Source: JABMMZ01 sp040386935 (GTDB lineage Bacteria; Bacteroidota; Bacteroidia; NS11-12g; UBA955). Taken from it: a stretch of 64,000 nt of DNA. The first letter of the stretch is position 1, and each line of letters opens with the position of its first letter. Below, in pieces: positions 35,247 to 45,100 of this stretch. The position numbers and the translations under genes were made by a program. The stretch spans positions 1-64,000 of the forward strand of contig JAZKEQ010000036.1 of NCBI GenBank assembly GCA_040386935.1, given 5' to 3'. The notes below the pieces were generated by a model. It saw only the letters and a program-made list of their open reading frames with translations. It was not told the origin of the DNA and searched no databases.

Positions 35247-36125
35247 ATGAAAAAAGCATATGTATTTCCCGGACAGGGCGCACAGTTTGTAGGTATGGGC
35301 AAAGATCTATATGATCAGTTTGATATTGCTCGCCAAATGTTTGATAGCGCCAATGATATTCTTGGTTTTCGCATTACAGATGAAATGTTCAGTGGTACTG
35401 ATGAAGGATTGAAACAAACGAAAATTACACAGCCGGCCATATTTTTGCATTCAGTGATTGCAGCAAAATGTTTGGGTAGTGATTTTCAACCCGATATGGT
35501 TGCAGGACATAGCCTTGGCGAATTTTCTGCCTTGGTAGCCAACCAATGTCTGAGTTTTGAAGATGCGCTAAGATTGGTTTACCAACGCGCTTTGGCCATG
35601 CAGGAAGCCTGTGAAATAAAGCCAAGTACAATGGCGGCAGTGCTAGGACTAGAGGATGAAAAAGTAGAAGAAATTTGTAAGAGTATAACTTCAGGTATAG
35701 TGGTGCCGGCTAATTATAATTGCCCGGGTCAATTGGTGATTTCTGGCGATGTTGAAGCCATTAACGAAGCTTGTGAAAAAATGAAGGCTGCAGGTGCTAA
35801 ACGCGCTTTGGTATTGCCTGTAGGTGGTGCATTCCATTCACCATTAATGAAGCCGGCTGAAGAAAAACTAGCTTTGGCAATAGAGCAAACTCACTTCAAT
35901 ACCCCCATTTGCCCTGTCTATCAGAATGTAACGGCTACTGCTGTCAGCGATCCAACACAAATCAAACAGAATCTGTTGAAACAGTTAACAGCACCTGTAA
36001 AATGGACACAATGTGTTCAGTCTATGGTCAGTGAAGGCGCTACCCATTTTATTGAACTGGGGCCCGGAAAAGTATTGCAAGGATTGGTGAAAAAAATTGC
36101 ACCTACTGCTGAACTCAGCGCTTAA
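35247..36125 (+). CDS. fabD: malonyl-CoA:ACP transacylase
   Basis: A 292-residue protein starting KKAYVFPGQGAQFVGMG, the family N terminus. The nucleophile is Ser89 in GHSLGEFSALVA and the catalytic histidine is His197 in GGAFHSPLM; the malonate-binding arginine is in VYQRALAMQEA. It loads malonyl groups on acyl carrier protein for fatty acid synthesis. The other fab genes are not nearby. Only 2 bases separate its stop from that of the convergent GT-C-like gene. Confidence 0.96.
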   Translation: MKKAYVFPGQGAQFVGMGKDLYDQFDIARQMFDSANDILGFRITDEMFSGTDEGLKQTKITQPAIFLHSVIAAKCLGSDFQPDMVAGHSLGEFSALVANQCLSFEDALRLVYQRALAMQEACEIKPSTMAAVLGLEDEKVEEICKSITSGIVVPANYNCPGQLVISGDVEAINEACEKMKAAGAKRALVLPVGGAFHSPLMKPAEEKLALAIEQTHFNTPICPVYQNVTATAVSDPTQIKQNLLKQLTAPVKWTQCVQSMVSEGATHFIELGPGKVLQGLVKKIAPTAELSA

Positions 36126-36127
36126 TA

Positions 36128-37843
36128 TTATTTTCTGATTTCATACAGGAGGTAGTCATCTACTCTTGTTTTAATCATGGGCTGTTGAGTCATGATGTGG
36201 TCGAAGTATGGCTCAAAACGACTGATAGATGCGGGCTCTATGACAATGTATTTTATAGGTAAATCAATGTTATTTTTAGTTGCTGAATTAAGTGTGTCTC
36301 CATTCATCAAGTGCAACAATTCAAGCGCAGTTGAAGAGTGGTTAATTTGCAATTTATTGGCTTTACTCAATCGCGAAATATAACCGCCAATAATGGGATG
36401 TTCGTGAAATGTTTGGTAAAAATAATGGTTGGTATTAAATCGTCCGATTTCTTCAGTACCGTCTCTTAGTCCAAAGGGAATCGGTAAAATAGCACCCTCG
36501 CTTTTTGTAGCCAATTCTTTGTAAACTCTTGGTACATTTCCTTCGCTTATCAATGGATATTGAATAGGCCAAAATTCTACAAAGGCAAGAAATACAATGC
36601 CGGCAAATATCCATTTAAAATGTTTGTATTTGCTCAATAAAGGTTGGATGCCTGCAAGCAGTACAGGTAAAATGAGTAGCACAGCCATCAGTATATACCG
36701 CGAAGGTGTTCTCACATTGTTAAGGAAAGGGATGTAGTAAATCAGTCCGAATATTGAATAAAATAATTTTCGACCCAATACCACTACAACAGGGAAACAA
36801 CACAGTAAAAAAATAATACCGGCTATACCGATATGTTTCATTAAATCAGTTAGAATTATTGGGTTTTTCTTTCTAAACAACCAGAAAATAATAACCAAAA
36901 TAAACAAACAAAATCCGGGAAATAAAATGAACTCAACACTTTCAGGATATCTGAAATACTGCTGTTCAAAAATAGACAACCAGTTAGTATTCCTGAATAA
37001 CCAATATCGACTTGATGGCACAAACAGCGAAGCCATATCAGGTGTCCACCACAGTGCGCCTTTGTCGTCAATACCGCTAATAGCGAGTCCTCTGACAATA
37101 AAATGTCCAACGATAAGTACGCCTATGCCTATGAATAGTTTTCTTTTTAAAGACCAATTCGCGACCCTTGGATAGCTAAAATTAATGACAAGAAGTAAGA
37201 TGGTGAAATAAAACAAATAGATGGAATAATAATAATCGGAGAGCAGAGAAAGGATGCAAATAATGATGAGGTAAATGAAGTTTTCCCCCGATACAAACAC
37301 CGGCAGAAATCGCCCCGGTTGGAGTGCAAATGTTTTAAAAAAATAAAGAATAAAATAGGGGATGCAAGCGGTCAATTCAAGATTAAAATGTTCGAGCAGA
37401 TGGGCTGTTTTATATGGGAAAAATGAAAAAATAAAACCACCGATAATGCAAAGAAAAGGGTTGATGTTGAAGTGCTTTAAAAGGTAAAACGTGCCCAATC
37501 CGCTGAATATAAAACTGAGATACAATACAATGTTAAGAGCGAGTATCGGTTGGTTGAGCGGTAAATTGATAATGCCAGCGATAGGTGTATAGGCATGCAT
37601 GACCAATGAGGTGCCATCGGGGTAAAACAACATATCGGTTGTAAATGGATTTGATCCCTGCATGATGGCATATCTGAAATGCCAGATATTCCACACATAG
37701 GTTGAGGAATCACCCGTAAGGGGCTTGCCAATAAAATGCGTGCTGAAATTCCACATCAGAGGCCATGTGTAGGCCATAAAGACTAACGAATAAACAATGA
37801 ATGCAAGCAGGGCAAAATGGTTGGGTGTTAACTTGTATCTCAT
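36128..37843 (-). CDS. GT-C-fold-like polytopic membrane protein (putative glycosyltransferase)
   Basis: A 571-residue protein with about 11-12 membrane segments and a C-terminal soluble tail of ~130 residues. The first outer loop carries GKPLTGDSSTYVWNIWHF and NPFTTDMLFYPDGTSLVMH (residues about 38-80). The D-S-S-T-Y and FYPDG pattern is typical of lipid-phosphate-sugar-dependent GT-C enzymes, whose catalytic aspartate lies in this loop. It may transfer a sugar from polyprenyl phosphate to a lipid or protein outside the membrane. Family number and sugar are not resolvable by eye. No glycan cluster surrounds it. Confidence 0.65.
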   Translation of the reverse strand: MRYKLTPNHFALLAFIVYSLVFMAYTWPLMWNFSTHFIGKPLTGDSSTYVWNIWHFRYAIMQGSNPFTTDMLFYPDGTSLVMHAYTPIAGIINLPLNQPILALNIVLYLSFIFSGLGTFYLLKHFNINPFLCIIGGFIFSFFPYKTAHLLEHFNLELTACIPYFILYFFKTFALQPGRFLPVFVSGENFIYLIIICILSLLSDYYYSIYLFYFTILLLVINFSYPRVANWSLKRKLFIGIGVLIVGHFIVRGLAISGIDDKGALWWTPDMASLFVPSSRYWLFRNTNWLSIFEQQYFRYPESVEFILFPGFCLFILVIIFWLFRKKNPIILTDLMKHIGIAGIIFLLCCFPVVVVLGRKLFYSIFGLIYYIPFLNNVRTPSRYILMAVLLILPVLLAGIQPLLSKYKHFKWIFAGIVFLAFVEFWPIQYPLISEGNVPRVYKELATKSEGAILPIPFGLRDGTEEIGRFNTNHYFYQTFHEHPIIGGYISRLSKANKLQINHSSTALELLHLMNGDTLNSATKNNIDLPIKYIVIEPASISRFEPYFDHIMTQQPMIKTRVDDYLLYEIRK

Positions 37844-37888
37844 TGCTGTGAATGATACAAAGAAATAAAAAATTCTGAATAAAAACGG

Positions 37889-38665
37889 TTAAAGTTCTGC
37901 GACTCCTTCAAAAACAGGTTGCGCAGCGCCAATCAGCCATACATTGGTATACAAGCCGTTTTGCAAATTGTATTTTACAGAGAGTTGACCACCTGGCGTA
38001 TTGATGGTAACAGTATGGTCGCCATCTTTATAATTCAGGGCTTTTGATAATGCAATAGCAGATGCCGTAACACCGGTACCACAACTCAGTGTTTCGTTTT
38101 CAACGCCTCTCTCATAAGTTCTTACACTGATGGTATTGGCATCGGTAATCTCAACAAAATTAACATTGATGCCTTCTTTGCCATAAATGGCATTGTAGCG
38201 AATGGCTCTTGCAGAGTCAACAATAGCGATATCTGCAATGTCTTTTGTAAATAATACAAAGTGAGGCGATCCTGTATTCAAAACAAAAGCTTCACCATCT
38301 TTTGATAAAGTGGAAACATCCTGCATTTTAAGCTCTACTTTTTCAGGTTGCCAGGTGGCATCGTGGGGTCCGTCTATGGCTTTAAAAACTGTCGTATCTG
38401 TGAAAATATTCAGGGAGTGTGCAAAGTCGACAATACAACGACCGCCATTGCCGCACATGGTGCTGATGTTGCCATCGCTGTTGTAATACACCATTTCAAA
38501 ATCATATCCTTCTATATTTTGAAGTAACATTAAGCCATCGGCTCCTATACCAAATTTTGGGGTGCATAATTTCAATACATCAATTTTGTCGTATTGGCGA
38601 TTGCGATTGTCAACGAGTATAAAATCATTGCCGGTGCCTTGGTATTTTGTGAATGGAATTTTCAA
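37889..38665 (-). CDS. dapF: diaminopimelate epimerase
   Basis: A 258-residue protein with the catalytic cysteine pair: Cys71 in TMCGNGGRC and Cys195 in LSCGTGVTAS. GTGNDFILVDNRN lies at the N terminus. It converts LL- to meso-diaminopimelate for lysine and peptidoglycan. It is the last gene of a sigma/anti-sigma/dapF run, only 5 bases after the anti-sigma-like gene, so its expression may follow the ECF sigma operon. Confidence 0.96.
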   Translation of the reverse strand: MKIPFTKYQGTGNDFILVDNRNRQYDKIDVLKLCTPKFGIGADGLMLLQNIEGYDFEMVYYNSDGNISTMCGNGGRCIVDFAHSLNIFTDTTVFKAIDGPHDATWQPEKVELKMQDVSTLSKDGEAFVLNTGSPHFVLFTKDIADIAIVDSARAIRYNAIYGKEGINVNFVEITDANTISVRTYERGVENETLSCGTGVTASAIALSKALNYKDGDHTVTINTPGGQLSVKYNLQNGLYTNVWLIGAAQPVFEGVAEL

Positions 38666-38670
38666 AAGTA

Positions 38671-39789
38671 TTATGGTTGTTGTAGGATATAGTTTTTAAT
38701 TGTTGGGTCAGTTTCAAGGGTAAGCGCACAGCCTGTTGAACAAGGTTTTAACACATACACCACTTTGTCTATGCGAAGATAAAGCTGTTGATTGACATTG
38801 AAAAGACGAATGTTTTTATTTGCGGTTCCGTACAGTTGAACAGTGGTTCCTGTTAATTTATAGCCTTTAAAATTGACCGGTGATTCCCAAAATTCGAGGG
38901 TGTATTGAGTGGCTATACTTTCAGGTTTGGCTGTGTTTGCCAGAGCAGTTGTGTCTGCTAACTTATTCTCTATTGTCTTCTCTACATCATCCGCTTTTGG
39001 AGCATCTGCTTTTAATATACTCTTTTTCTTTACAGTGGTAGTTTTATAGTCGTAAGTATTGTTGCTGTAAGTATTATTGTTTAGCGATTTTGGCAATTGG
39101 GTGGCACCTTGCGATGTTTTGGCCAATGCGATTTCTTCATCTTTTTCTGAATCAAGTGGGCCGGTAAGGGCTACAATCAATACAACTGAATCCGATAGTT
39201 TTTTGTCGGTTTTTACCGGTATATCCGCATCATCCCCAAACGACCAATAGTATTTACCTGCTCGTTGAAGATCTTCTGTAGTGGATGGAGCAGCTTCAGC
39301 ATTTTTAAATTCTACAGGTTCTTCTATTATCTCCTCTTTAGGCACTTCACTTAATTGGCTATTGCCATCGGCAAACACTCCTTTGTTATTTTCATTATTT
39401 TGTCCAGTTGTAATAGTATCGGTAGTTAATGATTCATCAGCTTCAGGTTGTATGACAGAAATGCTTTGCTCAGCTTTTTGGTTTGAATAAAATTGTGAAA
39501 CCACATACACCCCAAGGAATATTGCCATTGCCGCTGCTATGCTCCATGTAATTGTCTTATTTTTATTTTTAGAAGAGGTTAAAGCATGACCGTGTTCTTT
39601 CAGATAATCCTTCAATTCAGCATTGCCGTAATCTTTAATGCCAAGGGTAATGGATTGATAGAACTCAAACTCTTCGTTAAAGGCTTTATCATTTGCCAAT
39701 CTTTCTTCAAAAATAGCACGCTCCTCTACAGTCAATAGATTGCCTGAGTAGCGGTCGAAAAGTTCTATATCTGAATAATTGTTAATCAA
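38671..39789 (-). CDS. putative anti-sigma factor, single-pass membrane protein
   Basis: A 372-residue protein. The N-terminal ~80 residues are cytosolic and helical (LFDRYSGNLLTVEERAIFEE, the type of anti-sigma domain common in Bacteroidota, lacking a zinc HxxxCxxC motif). One membrane segment lies at about 82-101 (WSIAAAMAIFLGVYVVSQFY). The remaining ~270 residues are periplasmic and rich in T, N, K and E, with a C-terminal beta part containing two cysteines (CSTGC). It starts 5 bases after the ECF sigma gene. The pairing suggests it holds that sigma factor at the membrane and responds to an envelope signal; sequence alone does not prove this. Confidence 0.72.
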   Translation of the reverse strand: MINNYSDIELFDRYSGNLLTVEERAIFEERLANDKAFNEEFEFYQSITLGIKDYGNAELKDYLKEHGHALTSSKNKNKTITWSIAAAMAIFLGVYVVSQFYSNQKAEQSISVIQPEADESLTTDTITTGQNNENNKGVFADGNSQLSEVPKEEIIEEPVEFKNAEAAPSTTEDLQRAGKYYWSFGDDADIPVKTDKKLSDSVVLIVALTGPLDSEKDEEIALAKTSQGATQLPKSLNNNTYSNNTYDYKTTTVKKKSILKADAPKADDVEKTIENKLADTTALANTAKPESIATQYTLEFWESPVNFKGYKLTGTTVQLYGTANKNIRLFNVNQQLYLRIDKVVYVLKPCSTGCALTLETDPTIKNYILQQP

Positions 39790-39794
39790 AATTT

Positions 39795-40364
39795 TTAGCC
39801 GATTAAATCCTGTTGGTTATATCTGTTTCTTATCAGTTCCTGTAAGTGTTTAAAGCACTGGTGTTTTTTTGCTTTGGCAGTGTCCGCATTGTTATAATTC
39901 AGTTTTTCAGCGATGCTGATCATGTCAAATCCTTCAAAATAAAACATCAGCAATATGTCTTTGCAGTTGGCACCAAGTTTATCCATCATTTTTACAACAA
40001 TTTGACGGTTTTCAGATGAAAAAGTTTCATCCTTTACTGACATATTTTCAGTGTTGATGTCATTCATGCTGGTTTGTCGGCCCATTTTATTGAGTCGCTT
40101 TAGCCATATATTTTTGCTGATGGCAAATACAAAGGTGCTAAGTCGGGCCTTTAGTTCAAAATCACCCGTTTTTACTTTCTCCCACACCGCTATGCAAGCA
40201 TCCTGCAGAACATCCTCTGCATCATCGTTATTCCCACCGTTTTTCATGATATACCCTCTGATTGTCGTAAAATTATCTCTGTATAACTGTACAATGGCGT
40301 CTTTTTCGCCAAGCCTTATCGCAATTATTAATTGCTCGTCATTCAGTTTGTTTCTATCCGACAA
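39795..40364 (-). CDS. ECF-type RNA polymerase sigma factor
   Basis: A 189-residue sigma-70-family protein. Region 2 is present (about 20-90, with DDAEDVLQDACIAVWEK for core binding and -10 recognition), and so is the region 4 helix-turn-helix (about 125-180, FDMISIAEKLNYNNADTAKAKKHQC, in parts). Region 3 is lacking, as in ECF factors. Start is TTG at 40364; no in-frame ATG precedes the conserved part. A TACCTTTA box lies ~33 bases upstream on the minus strand. It leads the operon sigma, anti-sigma-like protein, dapF. Confidence 0.88.
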   Translation of the reverse strand: MSDRNKLNDEQLIIAIRLGEKDAIVQLYRDNFTTIRGYIMKNGGNNDDAEDVLQDACIAVWEKVKTGDFELKARLSTFVFAISKNIWLKRLNKMGRQTSMNDINTENMSVKDETFSSENRQIVVKMMDKLGANCKDILLMFYFEGFDMISIAEKLNYNNADTAKAKKHQCFKHLQELIRNRYNQQDLIG

Positions 40365-40509
40365 CTGTTTGTGGTAATTTAATACGATTTAATCGATAAA
40401 GGTAAATGAGGGATACTATTTTTTATCAATTTGCGTTCACAAAAATAAGAAAAATAAAATTGGAACATATTTTGAAATTTGTATTTATCCAAAATAAACA
40501 CGTCAGGTT

Positions 40510-41988
40510 ATGAAAAAAATAATAAGTATTTTTACCATAGCAGCACTAGGTGCTCTCTTTGGTGTTGGAATCAATCATTTGTTTAATCACTATCAGCAGC
40601 CCTCAAATTTTGAGGATATGCAAAAAAGGAATGCCCGTTTTGCGAGCATGTTCAGCAGTAAGGAAGCCTCAGTAGGCTTCGATTTTGTTAAAGTTTCTCA
40701 AAGCAGTACACCGGCAGTGGTTCATATAAAATCGCATTTTGAGGCTGAAAAAACAACTAAGAAAAGTGAAGGTCAGGAAATCAATCCGTTTGAATTTTTT
40801 AAAGATCACGGTTTTGATTTCGAAATGCCAAGAGGCCCGGGAATCGCTACAGGCAGTGGGGTTATATTGACACAGGACGGTTACATTGTGACCAATAATC
40901 ACGTCATTGACAATGCCAGTAAAATAGAAGTGACTATGAATGACAAGCGCACCTATTTAGCAGAGCTGATTGGCACTGATAAAACAACTGATTTAGCATT
41001 GTTAAAAATTGATGAAAAGAATCTCAGCTTTATGTCATTTGGAAACAGTGATAATGTAAAGGTAGGCGAATGGGTGGTAGCCGTTGGTAACCCTATGAAC
41101 CTTACAAGTACAGTTACTGCAGGTATTGTAAGTGCTAAAGGTCGCAGTATCGATTTATTGCGCAGCGAAGAAAATCTGTATGCCATTGAGAACTTTATCC
41201 AAACAGATGCGGCCATCAATCCGGGGAATAGTGGAGGAGCACTGGTAAGTACTAACGGTGAACTGATAGGGATCAATACAGCCATTGCCTCGCAAACAGG
41301 TAGCTACACAGGATATGGATTTGCCATTCCGGTGAATCTGGTGAAAAAAGTAATGGATGATTTGTTGAAATTCGGAAAAGTACAACGCGGAGTATTGGGT
41401 GTAGCCATTCAAGAAATATCACAGGAACTGGCTGAAAAAGAAGGTTTGAAAGAACTGAAAGGCGTATTGGTACAAGATGTTACCGCTGATGGCGCTGCAG
41501 GCAAAGCCGGTGTAAAAAAAGGCGATGTGATTGATCAGGTGAACGGAGTTGAAGTAAACAGCGTATCCGGTTTGCAGGAAGAAATTGGCAAATACCGCCC
41601 CGGTGATAAAATCAATTTAACTGTCAACAGAAAAGGTGAAATGAAAACTCTGACAGCTATATTGAAAGGTTTAGATGGAAAAGAAACCACATCTGTAGCA
41701 GAGAAATCTGAAATTAATACTGTTAAAGGTGCAACTTTCTCTACGTTGAGTAAAGAAGATAAAGAAAAGCTCGGGATTAAAAATGGGGTAAAAATTCAAA
41801 GCATTGCCAGTGGTCCTTTCAAGGGTAAACTACAGCCTGGATTTGTAATCACCAAGATAGACAAACAGCCGGTTTACACCATTCAGAATATTAAATCAAT
41901 TCTCGAAAGTGCAGAAGGTGCCATACTGATTGAGGGTAAAAATCCTGATGGCACCGATCATGTGGTGGGATTAAAAATAGAAAAGTAA
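40510..41988 (+). CDS. Do-family periplasmic serine protease HtrA/DegP
   Basis: A 492-residue protein with an N-terminal membrane/signal segment (about 1-22), then the trypsin-like domain with triad His131 (TNNHVIDNA), Asp161 (KTTDLALL) and Ser241 (NPGNSGGALV). PDZ1 spans about 280-390 and a shorter PDZ2 about 400-490. It degrades or refolds damaged envelope proteins. It is divergent from the ECF sigma operon, separated by 145 bases, which invites the guess that the sigma factor controls it. A perfect terminator follows at 42032. Confidence 0.94.
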   Translation: MKKIISIFTIAALGALFGVGINHLFNHYQQPSNFEDMQKRNARFASMFSSKEASVGFDFVKVSQSSTPAVVHIKSHFEAEKTTKKSEGQEINPFEFFKDHGFDFEMPRGPGIATGSGVILTQDGYIVTNNHVIDNASKIEVTMNDKRTYLAELIGTDKTTDLALLKIDEKNLSFMSFGNSDNVKVGEWVVAVGNPMNLTSTVTAGIVSAKGRSIDLLRSEENLYAIENFIQTDAAINPGNSGGALVSTNGELIGINTAIASQTGSYTGYGFAIPVNLVKKVMDDLLKFGKVQRGVLGVAIQEISQELAEKEGLKELKGVLVQDVTADGAAGKAGVKKGDVIDQVNGVEVNSVSGLQEEIGKYRPGDKINLTVNRKGEMKTLTAILKGLDGKETTSVAEKSEINTVKGATFSTLSKEDKEKLGIKNGVKIQSIASGPFKGKLQPGFVITKIDKQPVYTIQNIKSILESAEGAILIEGKNPDGTDHVVGLKIEK

Positions 41989-42031
41989 TGTTTCAGCAGC
42001 GATAATATTATTTGGTTGATTATTAAATATG

Positions 42032-42068
42032 AAAAGGGCTTTGACCATTCGGTCAAAGCCCTTTTTTT
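42032..42068 (+). terminator. intrinsic terminator after HtrA/DegP gene
   Basis: Perfect stem AAAAGGGCTTTGACC / GGTCAAAGCCCTTTT around the loop ATTC, ending in seven Ts. The A-run and T-run make it symmetrical enough to work on both strands. Confidence 0.92.
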
Positions 42069-42152
42069 GTGTAATTATGAAGGAATTTCTAATTCAACAG
42101 GCGATATGTGGTAAGAATTCAACTAAGTATTTACAAACCAATATATTTTCCC

Positions 42153-42160
42153 TATTTTCG
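42153..42160 (+). promoter_or_regulatory. possible promoter box for the DUF2723 gene
   Basis: TATTTTCG, one base off TAnnTTTG, lies 31 bases before the ATG at 42191. The same octamer precedes the ompH genes. Confidence 0.35.
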
Positions 42161-42190
42161 TTCCCTATTTATTTTTTTTAACAGTATAAT

Positions 42191-45100
42191 ATGAAATATA
42201 GAGTAATCAATAATCTGATTGGCTGGGTAATGTTTTCAGTGGCACTCGCTGTGTATTACATGACATTGGAACCTTCTGTGAGTTTGTGGGACTGTGGGGA
42301 GTTTATTTCCGCATCCGATAAATTACAAGTTGTACACCCTCCGGGCGCTCCTTTTTTCCTTTTGATGGGAAGATTTTTTGCATTATTTGCATCATCTGAT
42401 GCAGGTGTTTCAGTTGCTGTAAATATGTTAAGTGCTGTTTCAAGTGCCTTAACAGTGTTGTTTACATTTTGGATTACCACACATTTTGCACGCAAAATAG
42501 TCGGGAAAGATAATGATAGCACATCTAACAGAATTGCCATTTTTGCAAGTGGTATCATTGCTGCTTTGGCGCTAACATTCAGCGATTCATTCTGGTTCAG
42601 TGCCGTAGAAGCAGAGGTGTATGCCATGTCATCTTTCTTTACAGCATTCACTTTCTGGGCTGCACTCAGATGGGAAGAAAGTAACAGCCCGTTTGCCGAT
42701 AAATGGTTAATATTAATTGCTTACCTCATCGGTTTGGCAATTGGTACCCACTTATTGAACTTACTTGTAATACCTGCAGTGGCATTCATCTACTATTTCA
42801 AAAACTACAAATACTCTCGCATGGGCTTACTCTACTGCTTTTTAGCAGGTTTGGGTATTTTATTTTTTGTTCAAAAAGGGATTATACCGGGTGTGCCTAA
42901 CCTGATGGCTAAAATGGATTTGCTTTTTGTCAATACATTTGAGTTAGGTTTTGGTACAGGGTCTGTTTTCGCATTGTTACTTCTAATAGCCGTTACAGCT
43001 TATGGTATTTATTATTTCTCTAAAATTAAAGTTAACAGAATATGGAACCTGGCTTTCATTTGTGTAGCTTACATATTACTGGGTTACAGCAGTTATGCCA
43101 TGGTGGTGGTGCGTTCAGCAGATAATCCAGCCATTGACATGAACAATCCTGAAGAACCTTTTAATTTGTTGAGTTATATCAATCGTGAGCAGTATGGCGA
43201 CCGCCCTTTGGCTTATGGTCCTTATTTCAATGCTCAGCCTGTAGATGTGATTAAAGGCGCAACCATTTACAGAAAAGATTCAACCCAATACACCGATATC
43301 GGACAAAAACAGGAATACAAATACGACCCTGAATACAATACAGTATTTCCACGTATGGGTGATATGAATAAAGAAGGTGGCGATAATGGCTACAGAGACT
43401 GGGGCAATATGTCGGATGTTATCAACCGATTGAATGATTTGGAAATGCAGATTCAACAAACTCAGGATCCTGAAAAACGCCAGCAACTGCAAAACGAAAT
43501 GGAAGCAGTGAAAGCGGAGAAGCCAACCATGGCCAATAACCTGACTTTCTTAGTTCGCTACCAATTGGGTCATATGTATTTCAGATACTTTATGTGGAAT
43601 TTTGCAGGTCGTCAAAACGACAGACAAGGTCATAACTTTAACAGATATACTGATGGTAACTGGATAAGTGGTGTGAGCTTTTTTGATAATATCAGATTAG
43701 GCCCACAAGATGATTTGCCTAAATACATGGAAGAGAATCAGGCGAGAAACCGCTTTTATTTCCTGCCGCTAATTATGGGTATTTTTGGTCTTATCATTCA
43801 CTTTAAACGCGCCAAAAGCGATGCGATTGTTACAACAGTATTGTTTGTGTTTACAGGTATTTTAATCATCATATTCCTGAATCAGCCACCGTTTGAACCA
43901 AGAGAAAGAGATTACTCTCACGTTGGATCATTCCAGACATTCTGTATATGGATAGGCTTGGGTGTTCTGTTTATATGGGAAAAATTGAAAAATAAGATGA
44001 GTGGAGTTGGTGCAGCTGTATTAGCAGGTATCATTGCTTNNNNNNNNNNTTTAAGTGCTCCCGTAATAATGGGACAACAGGGTTGGGACGATCACGATAG
44101 AAGTGAGCGTTACCTGGGAATTGATTTCGCGAAAAATTACCTGATGTCTTGTCCTCCGAATGCCATTTTGTTTACCAATGGTGATAACGATACTTACCCA
44201 TTGTGGTACGCACAGAACGTTGAAGGAATAAGACGCGATATTCGTATCATCAACCAAAGTTTATTGCCTACAGATTGGTACTCACAAGTATTGTTGACCA
44301 AGGTGTACGATAGCGATCCATTGCCTTTGACTTTAACAAAAAGTCAGTTGGCTGCAGGTGTTAATGATTACTTCCAATTTGAGAAAAACAGCAACAGCAA
44401 TAATCCTATTAGTTTAAGAGAGTTCCTGAATCAATTGCTGAAATCAGAGAATACTGTATACAGAAACAGTGTATTTACCGTACCGGTTAATAAACAAGCT
44501 GTATTGGCCAATCACATTGTTGATCTAAAAGATACAGCTGAAATATTAAATGAATTACAAATTAATTTCCCGGGCCGTGGTTTGAATAAAGGCGATATTG
44601 TATTGCTTGATTTGATTGCTACAAATGCAGCGACAGGTTGGAAACGTCCTATCTGTTTTACCACTACTTCCGGTAATGACGGATTCATAAACATGGAGCC
44701 TTATTTTGAGCGTAGAGGTTTAGTGTTCCAGTTAATTCCTATCCGTTCTCCGGCAAGCAGAGGCGAAGTGAGCAGAGTGAATGAAGAAGTATTGTACGAC
44801 AATTTGATGAAGAATTACAGATACAGTGGCCTGAATAAAAAACCACATTTCTATCTGGATGATAAAGCTGAAATCGTGCCATCTAATTTGCAACAGTTAT
44901 TCGTTTCATTGGCAGGTACCTACATGAATAAAATTGAAGAAATAAAATTCAAAGATTCTGCAATGACCAGCGAAGATTCAAAAGCAAAAGTAGCGGAGTA
45001 TAAAAAGAGAGCCGGTGCTTTGCTCGACAGATGTAGCGAAGTATTACCTGAAAAAGTATTGATTACAAAAGGCAATATTAAATTTACAATGGCCATGATT

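Noticed and set aside
44040..44049. DUF2723 gene as a frameshifted pseudogene or two genes
   Set aside because: The frame and family match continue on both sides of the ten Ns; the break is an assembly gap.
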